NCBI RefSeq assembly: GCF_000381745.1
Contig: NZ_KB907000.1
Span: 1-55,618 of the forward strand
Length of the DNA stretch: 55,618 bases
Direction: 5' to 3'
From: Psychromonas ossibalaenae ATCC BAA-1528
GTDB taxonomy: Bacteria > Pseudomonadota > Gammaproteobacteria > Enterobacterales > Psychromonadaceae
Both the position numbers and the translations under genes were made by a program. The first letter of the stretch is position 1; each line of letters starts with the position of its first letter. Below are positions 25,750-34,868 of this stretch, piece after piece. Below the pieces are notes generated by a model. That model made no database searches. It saw nothing but the letters and a program-made list of their open reading frames with translations, and was not told where the DNA came from.

Positions 25750-26418
25750 ATGATTTTAGTCATTGAAGATAACCGCTCGCTGGCGGCAAATATTATCGAG
25801 TATCTCGAAGCACACGGCTTTGAATGCGATTTTGCTCATCGCGGTGATCAAGGTTTTGCTCTGGCTCAGTCACACGCTTTTGATGCCGTTATTCTTGATA
25901 TCATGCTGCCGGGACTCGACGGTATGAGTGTCTGTAAAAAACTTCGCGAACAGCACAATGACAGCCCTGTTCTGATGCTTACCGCCCGAGATACCCTAGA
26001 AGATAAACTCGAAGGTTTTACCGCCGGTACCGACGATTACCTGGTGAAACCTTTTGCACTGTCTGAACTGCTTGCCCGTGTGCAGGTTCTTATCCGCCGT
26101 TCCAAAGGCACTAAAACAATTCTCCAGGCTGCTGATTTAAAAATGGACCTGGCTCTTAGAGAAGTGTCCCGCGGCGGACAAAACCTTACCTTAAACCGGG
26201 CCGGCTGGAAAATTCTGGAAATATTACTGCGGGCAAGTCCGAAAGTGGTTACGCGCCAGGAAATAGAACAGCTTATCTGGCCGGATCAGGTGCCCGATTC
26301 AGATGTATTAAAATCACATATTTACCAGCTGCGTCTAGTGGTCGATAAACCCTTTACCACTCCGTTAATTCAAACAGTGCGCGGTATCGGCCTGGTAGTT
26401 AAGAGTCAGCCCCTATGA
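25750..26418 (+). CDS. Two-component response regulator, OmpR family
   Basis: The 222-residue regulator has a receiver domain (residues 1-118: ILVIEDN acidic pair, phosphorylation site in VILDIMLPGLDG with D51, T in MLTARD, K in DYLVKPFALSEL) and an OmpR-type winged-helix DNA-binding domain (about 128-220, with LNRAGWKILEILL and SHIYQLRLVVDKP). ATG 25750 follows GGGAAGGAAAA, a good ribosome site; an upstream in-frame start at 25693 is less likely. Its stop overlaps the histidine kinase start (ATGA). The divergent acidic-protein and DUF1566 genes are probable targets. Confidence 0.93.
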   Translation: MILVIEDNRSLAANIIEYLEAHGFECDFAHRGDQGFALAQSHAFDAVILDIMLPGLDGMSVCKKLREQHNDSPVLMLTARDTLEDKLEGFTAGTDDYLVKPFALSELLARVQVLIRRSKGTKTILQAADLKMDLALREVSRGGQNLTLNRAGWKILEILLRASPKVVTRQEIEQLIWPDQVPDSDVLKSHIYQLRLVVDKPFTTPLIQTVRGIGLVVKSQPL

Positions 26419-27758
26419 TTGAGCATAAAAGCCGTCTGCGTTACCAGTTTAGAAAACAGCTTTTTATCAGTATTGGTTTACTGGTGGTGGTTTTTTCTAT
26501 CCTGCTTTATAACCTCTATTTTATGGGCCATGCTAATGCAACACACCGCTCAATGATGATTTTAGCTGAACATTATGCAGCTCAACTCGAACTTCAACCT
26601 GATTCCCCTCTACCGCAAAGCGGCGGTGTCGGCGCTTATATCGGTAGACAAAACCTGCCTCACACGGTTCAGGATTACTTTAAAGAGCAGCCTTTAAATG
26701 ATTATCAGATGCATATCTATCATGGAAATGAAAACTCTCCTACTCGGTACTTTATGCTGGCGTTTCCGCTTAACAATTCCAAGCACCAACTGCTTGTGCT
26801 TTACAACGACCAGGCGCTGCGTGAATTACCTAGGCCGTCCAGAAAAGGCTGGATAATAAACCTGCCCGGCGCCATTGCACTAACAGCAGTACTGGCTATT
26901 ATTCTGGTTTTCTGGTTAGCACAGCGTTTAATTTCGAAGGTCTTAAACCCCCTTTATCAGCTTAGTGAAATGGCGAATCATTTAGACGAAAATAATCCAG
27001 AACTTTCATTTTCAATTATGTCTGATAAAACTGAAATCGGCGATGTCGCCAACACACTGCACAACTCTCTGCAGCGGATTCATCAGTTTCATCAACGCGA
27101 GAAAAAATTTCTACAGAATGCCAGTCATGAACTGCGCACACCTATTGCCGTTGTTGCCAGTTCATTAGATATTATTGCACTGCGTAGTTCTCGGGGAAAT
27201 CAGCAGATAGAGGATCAGCTCCAGAATATCCGTCGTTCCAATCAATCGATGGCAGAGCTGAGCGAGGCGATTCTGTTAACCGGTCGGGATCAGCACAAGC
27301 CGGAAGCTGCTGAACAGGTCAATCTTTCTTACATAGTTAAAAATGTCGCGGCCGATCTTAATTATCTTCTTGAAGGGAAAAATGTCAGAGTGCAGTTAGC
27401 AGGATCCGACAGCGTTGAACTTCAGTTAGCAAAAACGCTCTGCCGCATCGTCCTTAGTAATTTAATTAGAAATGCCTTTGAACATACCGACAACGGTAAA
27501 ATACAAATTAGTGTCTCAGACACAGTGGTCACTATTAAAGATACGGGCTGCGGTTTTGCTCAGGAAACGGCCGCTAAACTTCAGGAACGCGGCATCAGCG
27601 ACGGTCAGGGATTTGGACTCGGCCTGGATATTGTACGCCAGATTGTTAAAGCCCAGCAGTGGAAATTCTCTCTGCAGGCAAACAGTGATATCGGCACTAC
27701 CGTGATGATTGATTTCTCTTCACCGCTAAGCAGTAATGATTCAACCTCAGAGTTTTAG
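26415..27758 (+). CDS. Sensor histidine kinase
   Basis: This 447-residue membrane kinase has transmembrane helix 1 at residues 16-34 and a periplasmic sensor of about 120 residues with no recognised domain. Helix 2 is near 155-175 (GAIALTAVLAIILVFWLAQRL). It continues with HAMP (175-228), the dimerisation/phosphoacceptor domain with H-box FLQNASHELRTPIAVV, and an HATPase domain with N (LSNLIRNAFEHTD), G1 (IKDTGCGF) and G2 (GFGLGLDIV) boxes. All catalytic motifs are intact. It is translationally coupled to the response regulator. The signal is unknown. Confidence 0.93.
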   Translation: MIEHKSRLRYQFRKQLFISIGLLVVVFSILLYNLYFMGHANATHRSMMILAEHYAAQLELQPDSPLPQSGGVGAYIGRQNLPHTVQDYFKEQPLNDYQMHIYHGNENSPTRYFMLAFPLNNSKHQLLVLYNDQALRELPRPSRKGWIINLPGAIALTAVLAIILVFWLAQRLISKVLNPLYQLSEMANHLDENNPELSFSIMSDKTEIGDVANTLHNSLQRIHQFHQREKKFLQNASHELRTPIAVVASSLDIIALRSSRGNQQIEDQLQNIRRSNQSMAELSEAILLTGRDQHKPEAAEQVNLSYIVKNVAADLNYLLEGKNVRVQLAGSDSVELQLAKTLCRIVLSNLIRNAFEHTDNGKIQISVSDTVVTIKDTGCGFAQETAAKLQERGISDGQGFGLGLDIVRQIVKAQQWKFSLQANSDIGTTVMIDFSSPLSSNDSTSEF

Positions 27759-27883
27759 GTGCTTGAAATTAGCCGCTGGCAGTTGTTACATGCAGCAGGT
27801 CATAAATAAGCTTGCCTGATTTTGTATTGAATCTGCGTTATTATCCCCTTTAATATTCAATTACCTATACAAACGGATGTGAC

Positions 27884-28942
27884 ATGAAACTCCTAGAAAC
27901 AACACTTAACCAAATCAGTCCCAGCTCAAGCGAGTGGCGTGAAAAAGCAGCACAGCGTATTGAAACTCTGATTATGCCTCACTGGGCATTAGGACGCAGT
28001 TTAGATCTAGCTGTTGATGTTGCCGGTATTACCCGCTCAATCACCCCGGACATCAGTAGACGGGCGTGCATCGTCATGGGCGCAGATCATGGTGTTGCCG
28101 CTGAAGGTGTAACCCCCTGCCCGCAGGAGGTTACACCGCTTATGATGGCGGCTTTCACTAAAGGCGGTGCGGCAATTAATGTACTGGCCGACCATATCGG
28201 CGCAGAGATGGTTATTGTAGATGTTGGTGTAAAAGGCGATCTGTCTGAGCTTTATAACGAAGGTAAAATTATTGACTTTTCGATAGCTCAAGGCACCGCA
28301 AACTTTGCCAAAGTGCCGGCAATGAGCCGTGAACAAGCCGTCGCTTCAATCGAAGCCGGCATCGAAGTGGTCAACAATATCAAAGATAAATTTGATCTTT
28401 TTGTGCTTGGTGAAATGGGTATAGGTAATACAACCGCCAGCAGTGCAATTGTCTCACTGCTCTGCGGGTTATCAGCCGATATCGTCACCGGCTGCGGAGC
28501 TGGTCTGGATGAGCCGGGAAGACAGCATAAAGCACAAGTTATCCGCGCGGCCCTTGCTCTGCACCAGCCGGATCCACACGATGCACTGGATGTTTTAGCA
28601 AAAGTCGGCGGCTTTGAAATAGGTGCAATGGCCGGAGTTATGCTGGCGGCGGCGGCCTTACACAAACCTGTAATACTGGATGGTTTTATCTGCACGGCAG
28701 CAGCACTCATCGCCCAGTCACTTAATCCGGATGTAGCCGATACGCTGATCGCCGGACACAGCAGTGTTGAACGAGGACATATCGCAGCCTTAGAAAAGCT
28801 CGATAAAAATCCAATTCTTAATCTGGAACTAAGGTTGGGTGAAGGCTCCGGTGCGGCGATGGCACTGCCTATTGTTGATGCAGGTGTAAAAGTGATGAAA
28901 GAGATGGCCACTTTTGCAGACTTAGGTGTTTCACTCAGCTAA
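27884..28942 (+). CDS. cobT: Nicotinate-nucleotide-dimethylbenzimidazole phosphoribosyltransferase
   Basis: CobT makes alpha-ribazole phosphate for the lower ligand of cobalamin. The 352-residue length is typical. Family features are MGADHGVAAEGVTPCPQEVT, FTKGGAAINVLA, LGEMGIGNTTASSAI with the catalytic glutamate region, the nucleotide-site GAGLDEPGRQHK and a C-terminal LRLGEGSGAAMALPIVDA. No other cobalamin genes are adjacent, and I saw no cobalamin riboswitch in the 125 bases upstream. The gene may serve salvage of dimethylbenzimidazole or corrinoids. A strong bidirectional terminator follows. Confidence 0.95.
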   Translation: MKLLETTLNQISPSSSEWREKAAQRIETLIMPHWALGRSLDLAVDVAGITRSITPDISRRACIVMGADHGVAAEGVTPCPQEVTPLMMAAFTKGGAAINVLADHIGAEMVIVDVGVKGDLSELYNEGKIIDFSIAQGTANFAKVPAMSREQAVASIEAGIEVVNNIKDKFDLFVLGEMGIGNTTASSAIVSLLCGLSADIVTGCGAGLDEPGRQHKAQVIRAALALHQPDPHDALDVLAKVGGFEIGAMAGVMLAAAALHKPVILDGFICTAAALIAQSLNPDVADTLIAGHSSVERGHIAALEKLDKNPILNLELRLGEGSGAAMALPIVDAGVKVMKEMATFADLGVSLS

Positions 28943-28962
28943 GAGATCTCAGCTTCGGCATT

Positions 28963-28992
28963 AAAAAGACAGGCTGTCTGCCTGTCTTTTTA
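28963..28992. terminator. Bidirectional terminator between cobT and the M14 peptidase gene
   Basis: AAAAAGACAGGC and GCCTGTCTTTTT form a perfect 12-bp stem around a short TGTCT loop. A and T runs on both sides make it work for both convergent genes. Confidence 0.9.
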
Positions 28993-29003
28993 GACCACTA
29001 CCT

Positions 29004-30128
29004 TTATAAATCTGCAGCTACTGCATATAACGCATCAATACTGGAAGCACCTAGTTTAGTACTTCTTTCCGGTGACCAGCCCTGAAGCGGTTGAGGCGTC
29101 TCAATAGTATCTTTAAACGGCATTTCCAGTGTAACCGCCGGGCAGTTAAATGTCTGTGCAATATAGTTAGTGCACACGGTCATATTAGCTTCACCGGGTT
29201 TATCAATGTCGTAGCCTTTCTCCATCTGAAAATCAGGATTAACCTGCATTAATGTATTAGCAAAAGAATGCTGCAGTTTCGCTAAGGTATCATTCCAGCC
29301 AGGGATACCTTCTGCACCGGCAATAAAGTTATAAGGCAGCGCTTCGTCACCATGCACATCCAGACAGAAATCAACACCAACCTGATGCATCTGCTCACGT
29401 ACTAGATAAACTTCCGGACTTGATTCCATGCTCGGCTCCAGCCATTCACGGTTCAGATTAGCTCCAGCGGCATTAGTACGTAAATGCCCGCGGCGGCTGC
29501 CGTCCGGATTCATATTCGGCACAATATAAAAAACCGCCTGTTCTAATAAAGCGCGTGAGACAGGATCATTTTCATCGAGCAGGCGCAGGACAAAACCTTC
29601 CATCCACCAGGATGCCATAGTCTCACCCGGATGCTGTCTAGCCTGAACCCAGATTTTCTTTTTACCCGGCTCAGGTGTACCGATAATCAGCTGATCTAAA
29701 TCCTGACCGTCTAATGTCTGGCCTAATGTTTTCAGCTGTACTTTATCATCGTTAATTGCCCAGCCGATAAAGTCTGCACAACGCTCCGTTGAATAAGGCG
29801 CAAAATATGCGTAATAAACAGACTGATACTCTGGGATATGATCGATTTGTAAGATACCGTCTTTATAGGTTGTCGGCACGCGGAACCAGTATTCTTTATC
29901 GTAAGAGGCAACCGCGTGGTAACCTTGCCAGCCGCTTGTATAAGATGCATTAGCTGCATTAGTAATTTTTAATGTACAGTCCAGTCCTTCGGCACCCGTT
30001 AAACGAAAATAAAACCACTGATAAAAATCACTGTTATGGTCTTTATTTATTTCTAACTCAATGTCAGACGGATGTTCACATTTCAGGCAACGGATATTTC
30101 CACCGTCGAAATTGCTGTTGATATGCAT
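29004..30128 (-). CDS. M14-type cytosolic carboxypeptidase
   Basis: This 374-residue zinc carboxypeptidase belongs to the bacterial branch of the cytosolic carboxypeptidase (CCP/Nna1, M14D) group. It has no signal peptide. The N-terminal beta-sandwich domain of the family is present (residues 1-130, with QWFYFRL and FAPYS). The catalytic domain has the zinc ligands ARQHPGETMASW (H-x-x-E) and LDVHGDEALP (His), NMNPDGSRRGHLR with the substrate-binding arginine, NREW, and the general base in VTLEMPFKD. Eukaryotic relatives trim glutamate tails; bacterial substrates are not known. AAGGAA precedes the ATG. Confidence 0.9.
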   Translation of the reverse strand: MHINSNFDGGNIRCLKCEHPSDIELEINKDHNSDFYQWFYFRLTGAEGLDCTLKITNAANASYTSGWQGYHAVASYDKEYWFRVPTTYKDGILQIDHIPEYQSVYYAYFAPYSTERCADFIGWAINDDKVQLKTLGQTLDGQDLDQLIIGTPEPGKKKIWVQARQHPGETMASWWMEGFVLRLLDENDPVSRALLEQAVFYIVPNMNPDGSRRGHLRTNAAGANLNREWLEPSMESSPEVYLVREQMHQVGVDFCLDVHGDEALPYNFIAGAEGIPGWNDTLAKLQHSFANTLMQVNPDFQMEKGYDIDKPGEANMTVCTNYIAQTFNCPAVTLEMPFKDTIETPQPLQGWSPERSTKLGASSIDALYAVAADL

Positions 30129-30371
30129 AGGATTTGGATTCCTTAAATTAAATATGAAGGCAGTATAGCGACTATAATTTTCAAGACGGCGCTAACATAT
30201 TACAAAACGGCAGCAAAAACTAAACAAATCCTTAAAAAACAGATTAATGTCGAAATTTTCTTAGCAAAGATTTCAACTTTCAACTAATTCGCTGAATATA
30301 TCAAAAGTAAGATTTACTAATATAGCAATAGGTAAGTTTAGAGGGCTGTGAAATAAGAGATATCAGCAGTA

Positions 30372-31163
30372 TTATGGGAAATATTTTTTCAGAAATTCCT
30401 GCAGTTGACCCGATTTCTGCATCTCAGCAAGTGTTTTATTGACCAGCCGCATCAGCTTCTGGCCACGCTCGTTTCGGGTAAACATCATATGAAACGGAGT
30501 TGGCAGCGCCTCGGGAAACGGTCTATAACCCAAATCAGGATCATCGATAAAATTCTGCCCTATGAGTGAAAAACCGGCAATTACTTCCATGTTTTCCACA
30601 AAAAGATCGACCCTGTTTCGATGAAGTTTACCGATAAGATGTGCATAATCATTTGCATCTCGATCCACTTCAACCGTTTTTATTCCCCAGTAGTCATAAT
30701 TATATCCGATAATGCAGCCTACCCTGTATTTACTCAAATCAGCCCGACTGCGGATAGTTAATCCATCAGGATTATGTTTCTTAGAATAAAAATAATACGG
30801 AGTTACCGCATAATAACTTGAAGAAAGGTAATATTTTCTGGCCCGATCATCATTAGAAGAGGCGTTTAGAAGCATGTCGTACTCGCCCAGTTCAACCTCT
30901 CGCAGACAGCGTTTCCAGGGGATCAGGTCAACACTGAATTGTATGTTATTTTCAGCAAAAACAGCCTCAATAACATCCACAGAATAGCCGACAACAGCGA
31001 CACCTTTATCTGCATCTCTAGACTGATAATGAATAAAAGGCGGCCATTCACCGCTATCGTCACAAACACGTACCAGCTCTATTTCACGATCTGCCGCCTG
31101 TAATATACAGGGTACGAAAATAGATAAAATTACGGTTGTAATACACTGAAATATCTTCATCAT
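30372..31163 (-). CDS. Periplasmic solute-binding protein, family 3-like
   Basis: The 263-residue protein has a signal peptide (hydrophobic residues 6-22, cleavage after LQA) and two lobes: VRVCDDSGEWPPFIHYQ, then VIPWKRCLREVELGEYDML at about residue 85, and GCIIGYNYDYWGIKT in the second lobe. It shares the PWKRCLREVELG motif with the protein at 17916-18689 and is a paralogue. No transporter genes are adjacent. The tail MQKSGQLQEFLKKYFP is the usual C-terminal helix of family 3 binding proteins. The ligand is unknown. Confidence 0.82.
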   Translation of the reverse strand: MMKIFQCITTVILSIFVPCILQAADREIELVRVCDDSGEWPPFIHYQSRDADKGVAVVGYSVDVIEAVFAENNIQFSVDLIPWKRCLREVELGEYDMLLNASSNDDRARKYYLSSSYYAVTPYYFYSKKHNPDGLTIRSRADLSKYRVGCIIGYNYDYWGIKTVEVDRDANDYAHLIGKLHRNRVDLFVENMEVIAGFSLIGQNFIDDPDLGYRPFPEALPTPFHMMFTRNERGQKLMRLVNKTLAEMQKSGQLQEFLKKYFP

Positions 31164-31322
31164 TGGTACACCGGACAGTCCTCTGGATAAAAACTAGATC
31201 ACTAGTGAATCACTATCCACAAACATAATCATGTCTGTTTTCAGTATAGGCGTTATCCTGCTCAGATATCATCTTAATTTCCCTGACGTTTGACCTGCCT
31301 TTATAAACACAGCCTGCTTGAT

Positions 31323-31640
31323 TCAGCGGACCGAACTTAACTGTTCCTTTATTAACAGGCCGAGAATAAGGTGGCAGGCATGACGGATCTGCTGGTTATG
31401 CTGCTCCTGCAGCGCTTTGAACTGTGCCTCCAGCGGCGCCTGATGAATACCTAAACCATCCGGCAGCTCCGGCGCCCGGTTTTCTCTGACAAAAAGCTGG
31501 TCATAATATTCATGATACTCTTCAGTCACATGAGTGATCATCTCTGCAGACAGCCCCGCTTTACAGCCTACCTGAGAAATTAACTGCCTTACCGCTTGAA
31601 AATTTCCGGGATCAGTGGGAAATGGAATTATATTATCCAT
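31323..31640 (-). CDS. Small protein of unknown function
   Basis: A 105-residue soluble protein beginning MDNIIPFPTDPGNFQ, with a helical body rich in glutamine and glutamate (HVTEEYHEYYDQLF, EAQFKALQEQHNQQIRH). No known motif was recognised. Its ATG overlaps-by-spacing the upstream small gene: the stop TGA of that gene and this ATG are one base apart, with GAGG just upstream. That suggests translational coupling in a two-gene unit. The upstream partner appears frameshifted. Confidence 0.6.
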   Translation of the reverse strand: MDNIIPFPTDPGNFQAVRQLISQVGCKAGLSAEMITHVTEEYHEYYDQLFVRENRAPELPDGLGIHQAPLEAQFKALQEQHNQQIRHACHLILGLLIKEQLSSVR

Positions 31641-31641
31641 A

Positions 31642-31862
31642 TCAGTACCTCATATTACTCACTTTGTTTCTGCTTAATACGTTCACATGAACGCTCAGTG
31701 TATCAACGGTTTCCTTGAATAAATCCAGCTCGTCAATAGACAGATCGTTTAACTGTTCAAGGTTGTATTCAATCGTATCAATAATCGAAGAATCGGAGTA
31801 TGGGCTGAAATATCTTTCATAAATCGCTTAAACCGTCTTGAATGTTTTGCTGTTCTCATCAT
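31642..31862 (-). pseudogene. Small gene, frameshifted, coupled to the 105-residue protein gene
   Basis: On the minus strand GAGGTGG precedes ATGATG at 31862-31857. The frame encodes MMRTAKHSRRFKRFMKDISAH. A one-base shift near CAGCCCATACTCC moves coding to a second frame reading YSDSSIIDTIEYNLEQLND and then LSIDELDLFKETVDTLSVHV up to a TGA at 31642. Both halves have coding character (basic N-terminus, acidic helical C-terminus). Joined, they give about 73 residues. The unshifted frame stops early and out of context. It may be a true frameshift mutation or a base-calling error. Confidence 0.5.
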
Positions 31863-32034
31863 CCACCTCAGCATTCTATATATTCTAACTATAGAAGCTG
31901 TGTGCTTAATAACAGGCACTGTGTGAAAATATTGAACGGATAATACAGAATGATCTGCAAAGAATGCAGGGATAGAACGTAAAACAGAGGATAAACACAG
32001 AAAATGAACTCCTGTCGGCTTGATATTTGAGCAC

Positions 32035-32065
32035 AAAAAAGGGAAAGCACAGAGCTTTCCCTTTT
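32035..32065 (-). terminator. Terminator of the alanine dehydrogenase gene
   Basis: AAAAGGGAAAGCTCT and its partner AGAGCTTTCCCTTTT form a stem of about 11 pairs around a CACAG-type loop with T's on the minus strand. It lies 18 bases after the ald stop. Confidence 0.88.
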
Positions 32066-32082
32066 ATCAGTCAATTGAAAAT

Positions 32083-33237
32083 TTATGCAACCGCAGCTTC
32101 CGATTTCGCATAACCCAGTTCCTGAGCAAGCGCTATTTCCGGCGCAACATATTCCATATTGAGCGCTTGAGCAACACTTTCACAGGTTACTTTGCCGTTA
32201 ATAACATTCAGTCCGTCTAAGAAACCTTTGTCACTGCTAAGCGCTTTCTGGTAGCCCTCATTTGCCAGCTTAATAATATACGGCAGTGTGGCGTTGTTAA
32301 GCGCAAAAGTTGATGTTCTAGGCACGGCTCCCGGCATATTAGCAACACAGTAATGCACCACTTCATCCACAATGTAAGTAGGATCCTGGTGCGTTGTAGC
32401 ATAAGAAGTTTCAATGCATCCGCCCTGATCAATGGCAACATCCACAATCGCTGAACCTGGTTTCATCTTGGCAATATGCTCTTTAGTGATAAGTTTCGGC
32501 GCGGCGGCGCCCGGTATAAGCACACCTCCAATCACAAGATCAGCTGCAAGTACTTCTTTTTCTAATGTCGCAGCGGTTGAATAAAGAACTTTAGCTGTAT
32601 TAGCAAACTGAATATTGAGATTACGCAGTGTATCAATATTACGATCTAAAATAGTCACGTCAGCACCAAGGCCCACCGCCATCTGCGCGGCATTATTACC
32701 AACCATACCGCCGCCGACAACCACTACTTTAGCAGGTTCAACACCCGGTACGCCGCCCAGGAGCATGCCGCAGCCCTGATTTGATTTCTCTAACGCCTGC
32801 GCACCGGCCTGAATGGCCATACGACCAGCAACTTCAGACATAGGAGCCAGCAGCGGCAGTCCGCCGTTTGCATCCGTCACCGTTTCATAAGCAATACACA
32901 CAGCTTTTGAATCAATCAAATCCTGTGTTTGTGCAGGATCCGGCGCTAAATGCAGATAAGTAAACAGAATTTGTCCTTCACGCAGCATGGCACGCTCTAC
33001 AGCCTGCGGCTCTTTTACCTTCACAATCATATCGGCTTTAGCAAAAATACTTTGTGCATCTTTTTCAATTGCAGCACCGACGGAAATATAATCTTGATCG
33101 GTAAAACCGATGCCGATACCGGCATTTACTTCAACAATCACTTCATGGCCGTTGTGAATCAGTTCACGAACACTAGCTGGAACCATACCAACACGATACT
33201 CATGGTTTTTTATTTCTTTAGGTACTCCGATAAGCAT
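32083..33237 (-). CDS. ald: Alanine dehydrogenase
   Basis: Ald reversibly deaminates L-alanine to pyruvate and ammonia with NAD+. The 384-residue protein keeps the family motifs: [18 protein letters not shown] with the substrate-binding R15, FTYLHLAPD around the catalytic lysine/histidine segment (VKVKEPQ and HLAP), the Rossmann fold [16 protein letters not shown], and [17 protein letters not shown]. The C-terminus is about ten residues longer than usual. It is divergent from an Lrp-type gene, a frequent arrangement in which the regulator activates ald in the presence of alanine. Confidence 0.95.
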   Translation of the reverse strand: MLIGVPKEIKNHEYRVGMVPASVRELIHNGHEVIVEVNAGIGIGFTDQDYISVGAAIEKDAQSIFAKADMIVKVKEPQAVERAMLREGQILFTYLHLAPDPAQTQDLIDSKAVCIAYETVTDANGGLPLLAPMSEVAGRMAIQAGAQALEKSNQGCGMLLGGVPGVEPAKVVVVGGGMVGNNAAQMAVGLGADVTILDRNIDTLRNLNIQFANTAKVLYSTAATLEKEVLAADLVIGGVLIPGAAAPKLITKEHIAKMKPGSAIVDVAIDQGGCIETSYATTHQDPTYIVDEVVHYCVANMPGAVPRTSTFALNNATLPYIIKLANEGYQKALSSDKGFLDGLNVINGKVTCESVAQALNMEYVAPEIALAQELGYAKSEAAVA

Positions 33238-33412
33238 AACTATTTCCTTTCATTGATTGATGAGATGTCTTTATTACGTGCTGAAAGTATAAAAGCTTTG
33301 GCTTAGATTTTTTGACTGTATTTTTATCTCATTTAAAGATACATTAGAACATATCACTAACAAAAATATAACAAGCAGTTAATTACACTGCCTACCTGGA
33401 GTTTTGTGACAC

Positions 33413-33877
33413 ATGACACTAGATAAGATTGACCGCAATATTTTGCGTGAACTACAGAAAAACGGCCGCATATCTAATGTGGCATTAGCTGAAAAAGTCG
33501 GCTTGAGTCCTACTCCCTGTATAGAGCGTGTTAAACGCCTGGAAAAAAAAGGGGTAATAAAATCTTATACCGCACTGATTGACCCTAAATATTTAGATGC
33601 TTCTCTGCTGGTGTATGTTGAAATCAAGCTTAACCGCTCCAGCGCTGACGTTTTCGAGCGTTTTAATGCAGCGGCTAATCAGCTGGATAATATTTTAGAA
33701 TGTCATATGGTATCCGGAGATTTTGATTATTTGGTAAAAACTCGAGTGGCAGACATGTCGGCGTACCGTAAGGTATTAAGCCAGACCCTGCTGGCACTGC
33801 CTGATATAAAAGATTCGCGTACCTATGTGGTAATGGAAGAGGTTAAATATTTAACCTCTATTAATATTCCAAGTTGA
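33413..33877 (+). CDS. lrp: Lrp/AsnC-family regulator, close to Lrp
   Basis: The 154-residue protein has a DNA-binding domain (DKIDRNILRELQKNGRISNVALAEKVGLSPTPCIERVKRLEKKG) and a C-terminal RAM ligand-binding domain (VYVEIKLNRSSADVFERF..., VSGDFDYLVKTRVADMSAYRK, TYVVMEEVK). The body follows E. coli Lrp nearly word for word but lacks its first ten residues. It may be the organism's Lrp or a dedicated AldR-like paralogue. Its place opposite ald (175 bases apart) supports control of alanine catabolism. CTGGAG lies upstream of the ATG. Confidence 0.88.
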   Translation: MTLDKIDRNILRELQKNGRISNVALAEKVGLSPTPCIERVKRLEKKGVIKSYTALIDPKYLDASLLVYVEIKLNRSSADVFERFNAAANQLDNILECHMVSGDFDYLVKTRVADMSAYRKVLSQTLLALPDIKDSRTYVVMEEVKYLTSINIPS

Positions 33878-33971
33878 CTACATTAATGAAAATAAGACAT
33901 ATCAGCGTATAAGCCCAGGGGTATCGATAGCGAGAAGCTTTCAGCCCATCGCCATCGATTATTTACAGGGT

Positions 33972-34868
33972 CTATTTTTCCTCACTAACCGCCGCGAGAG
34001 AGATTATGTTTTCATCATGAGTCAAAACAAGTCTTATATTCTTTCCTTCTAAGTTTGAAGAGTACAGCTCTTCATTTTCTGCCCAGTATATTTTCTTTCC
34101 TTCAAAATCAACAGTCATTGCACTAATCCTTCCCGCACTGATTTCATATAAGTCTTTTACCTTTCCATTATCAACGTTTAACTTTTGAATATAATTGTCA
34201 TTAGACCAATAAAGAGTACTTTTTTTCTCGTCATATTCCATATCCTTAGCCGGCATATATTCACTCGGTTTAAAACCATCTTCAACGGTAAGCACGACTT
34301 CACCGCTTACACTTACATGATCTCCTAGGTTCACACTCTCTATTATTGCTTCTTCACCTAGTCTACTACTGTAATATAACTTTTGTTCCGTTTGCGATAT
34401 TGCCATCGCTTCTAGCATACAATGTCCCCAGCACTCTTCACTGATCGGATCAAAAATAATATCATCTTCACCACCTGTCACTCCCGGCTCAGGGACAATA
34501 GCAATCCAGCCATTCAATGTTGAACTCATATAGATATCTTCAGTTTGTGCATCAACTTTTATCTGCGAGCTCTGTATATGTAGCTGGTTATAGAACTGAA
34601 AATCATCTCCATTTAAGTCTGAAGTATAAATTGAAGCCAAACCGGGAGTAGTAACGAGGGTATATAAAGTACCATTCGCTTCATCGATTGCTGACGCACT
34701 ATCTAATACAAACAATTCATTAAGGGTATTTGTTTCTAATGAAAGCTGGCTTACAGTATTTCCACTATAGTTAGCACTAACCATATAAAGACTATTTGAA
34801 TATGACGGCAAGGATATAAAGCTTAAAGTGATGGCAGATGCAATGGCAGTATTTTTAAATGGATTCAT
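33972..34868 (-). CDS. Secreted beta-propeller protein (YWTD-like repeats)
   Basis: The 298-residue protein has a signal peptide (MNPFKNTAIASAITLSFISLPSYS, about 24 residues). Its mature part is made of about six repeats of a beta-propeller of the LDL-receptor YWTD/NHL style: LYMVSANYSGNTVSQLSL, LYYSSRLGEEAIIES, LYWSNDNYIQKLNV, IYWAENEELYSSNLEGKNIRLVL. One pair of cysteines (ECWGHC) may form a disulfide. The location is periplasmic or extracellular and the function unknown. Three phased decamers lie about 100 bases upstream. Confidence 0.75.
   Translation of the reverse strand: MNPFKNTAIASAITLSFISLPSYSNSLYMVSANYSGNTVSQLSLETNTLNELFVLDSASAIDEANGTLYTLVTTPGLASIYTSDLNGDDFQFYNQLHIQSSQIKVDAQTEDIYMSSTLNGWIAIVPEPGVTGGEDDIIFDPISEECWGHCMLEAMAISQTEQKLYYSSRLGEEAIIESVNLGDHVSVSGEVVLTVEDGFKPSEYMPAKDMEYDEKKSTLYWSNDNYIQKLNVDNGKVKDLYEISAGRISAMTVDFEGKKIYWAENEELYSSNLEGKNIRLVLTHDENIISLAAVSEEK

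Noticed and set aside
27759-27883. Possible cobalamin riboswitch before cobT
   Set aside because: Only a short stretch resembling a B12-box fragment (AGCAGG) is seen; the region is too short and lacks the conserved core.
28288-28911. 207-codon minus-strand frame inside cobT
   Set aside because: A long antisense frame of serine/alanine/proline-rich composition, the usual shadow of a GC-richer conserved gene.
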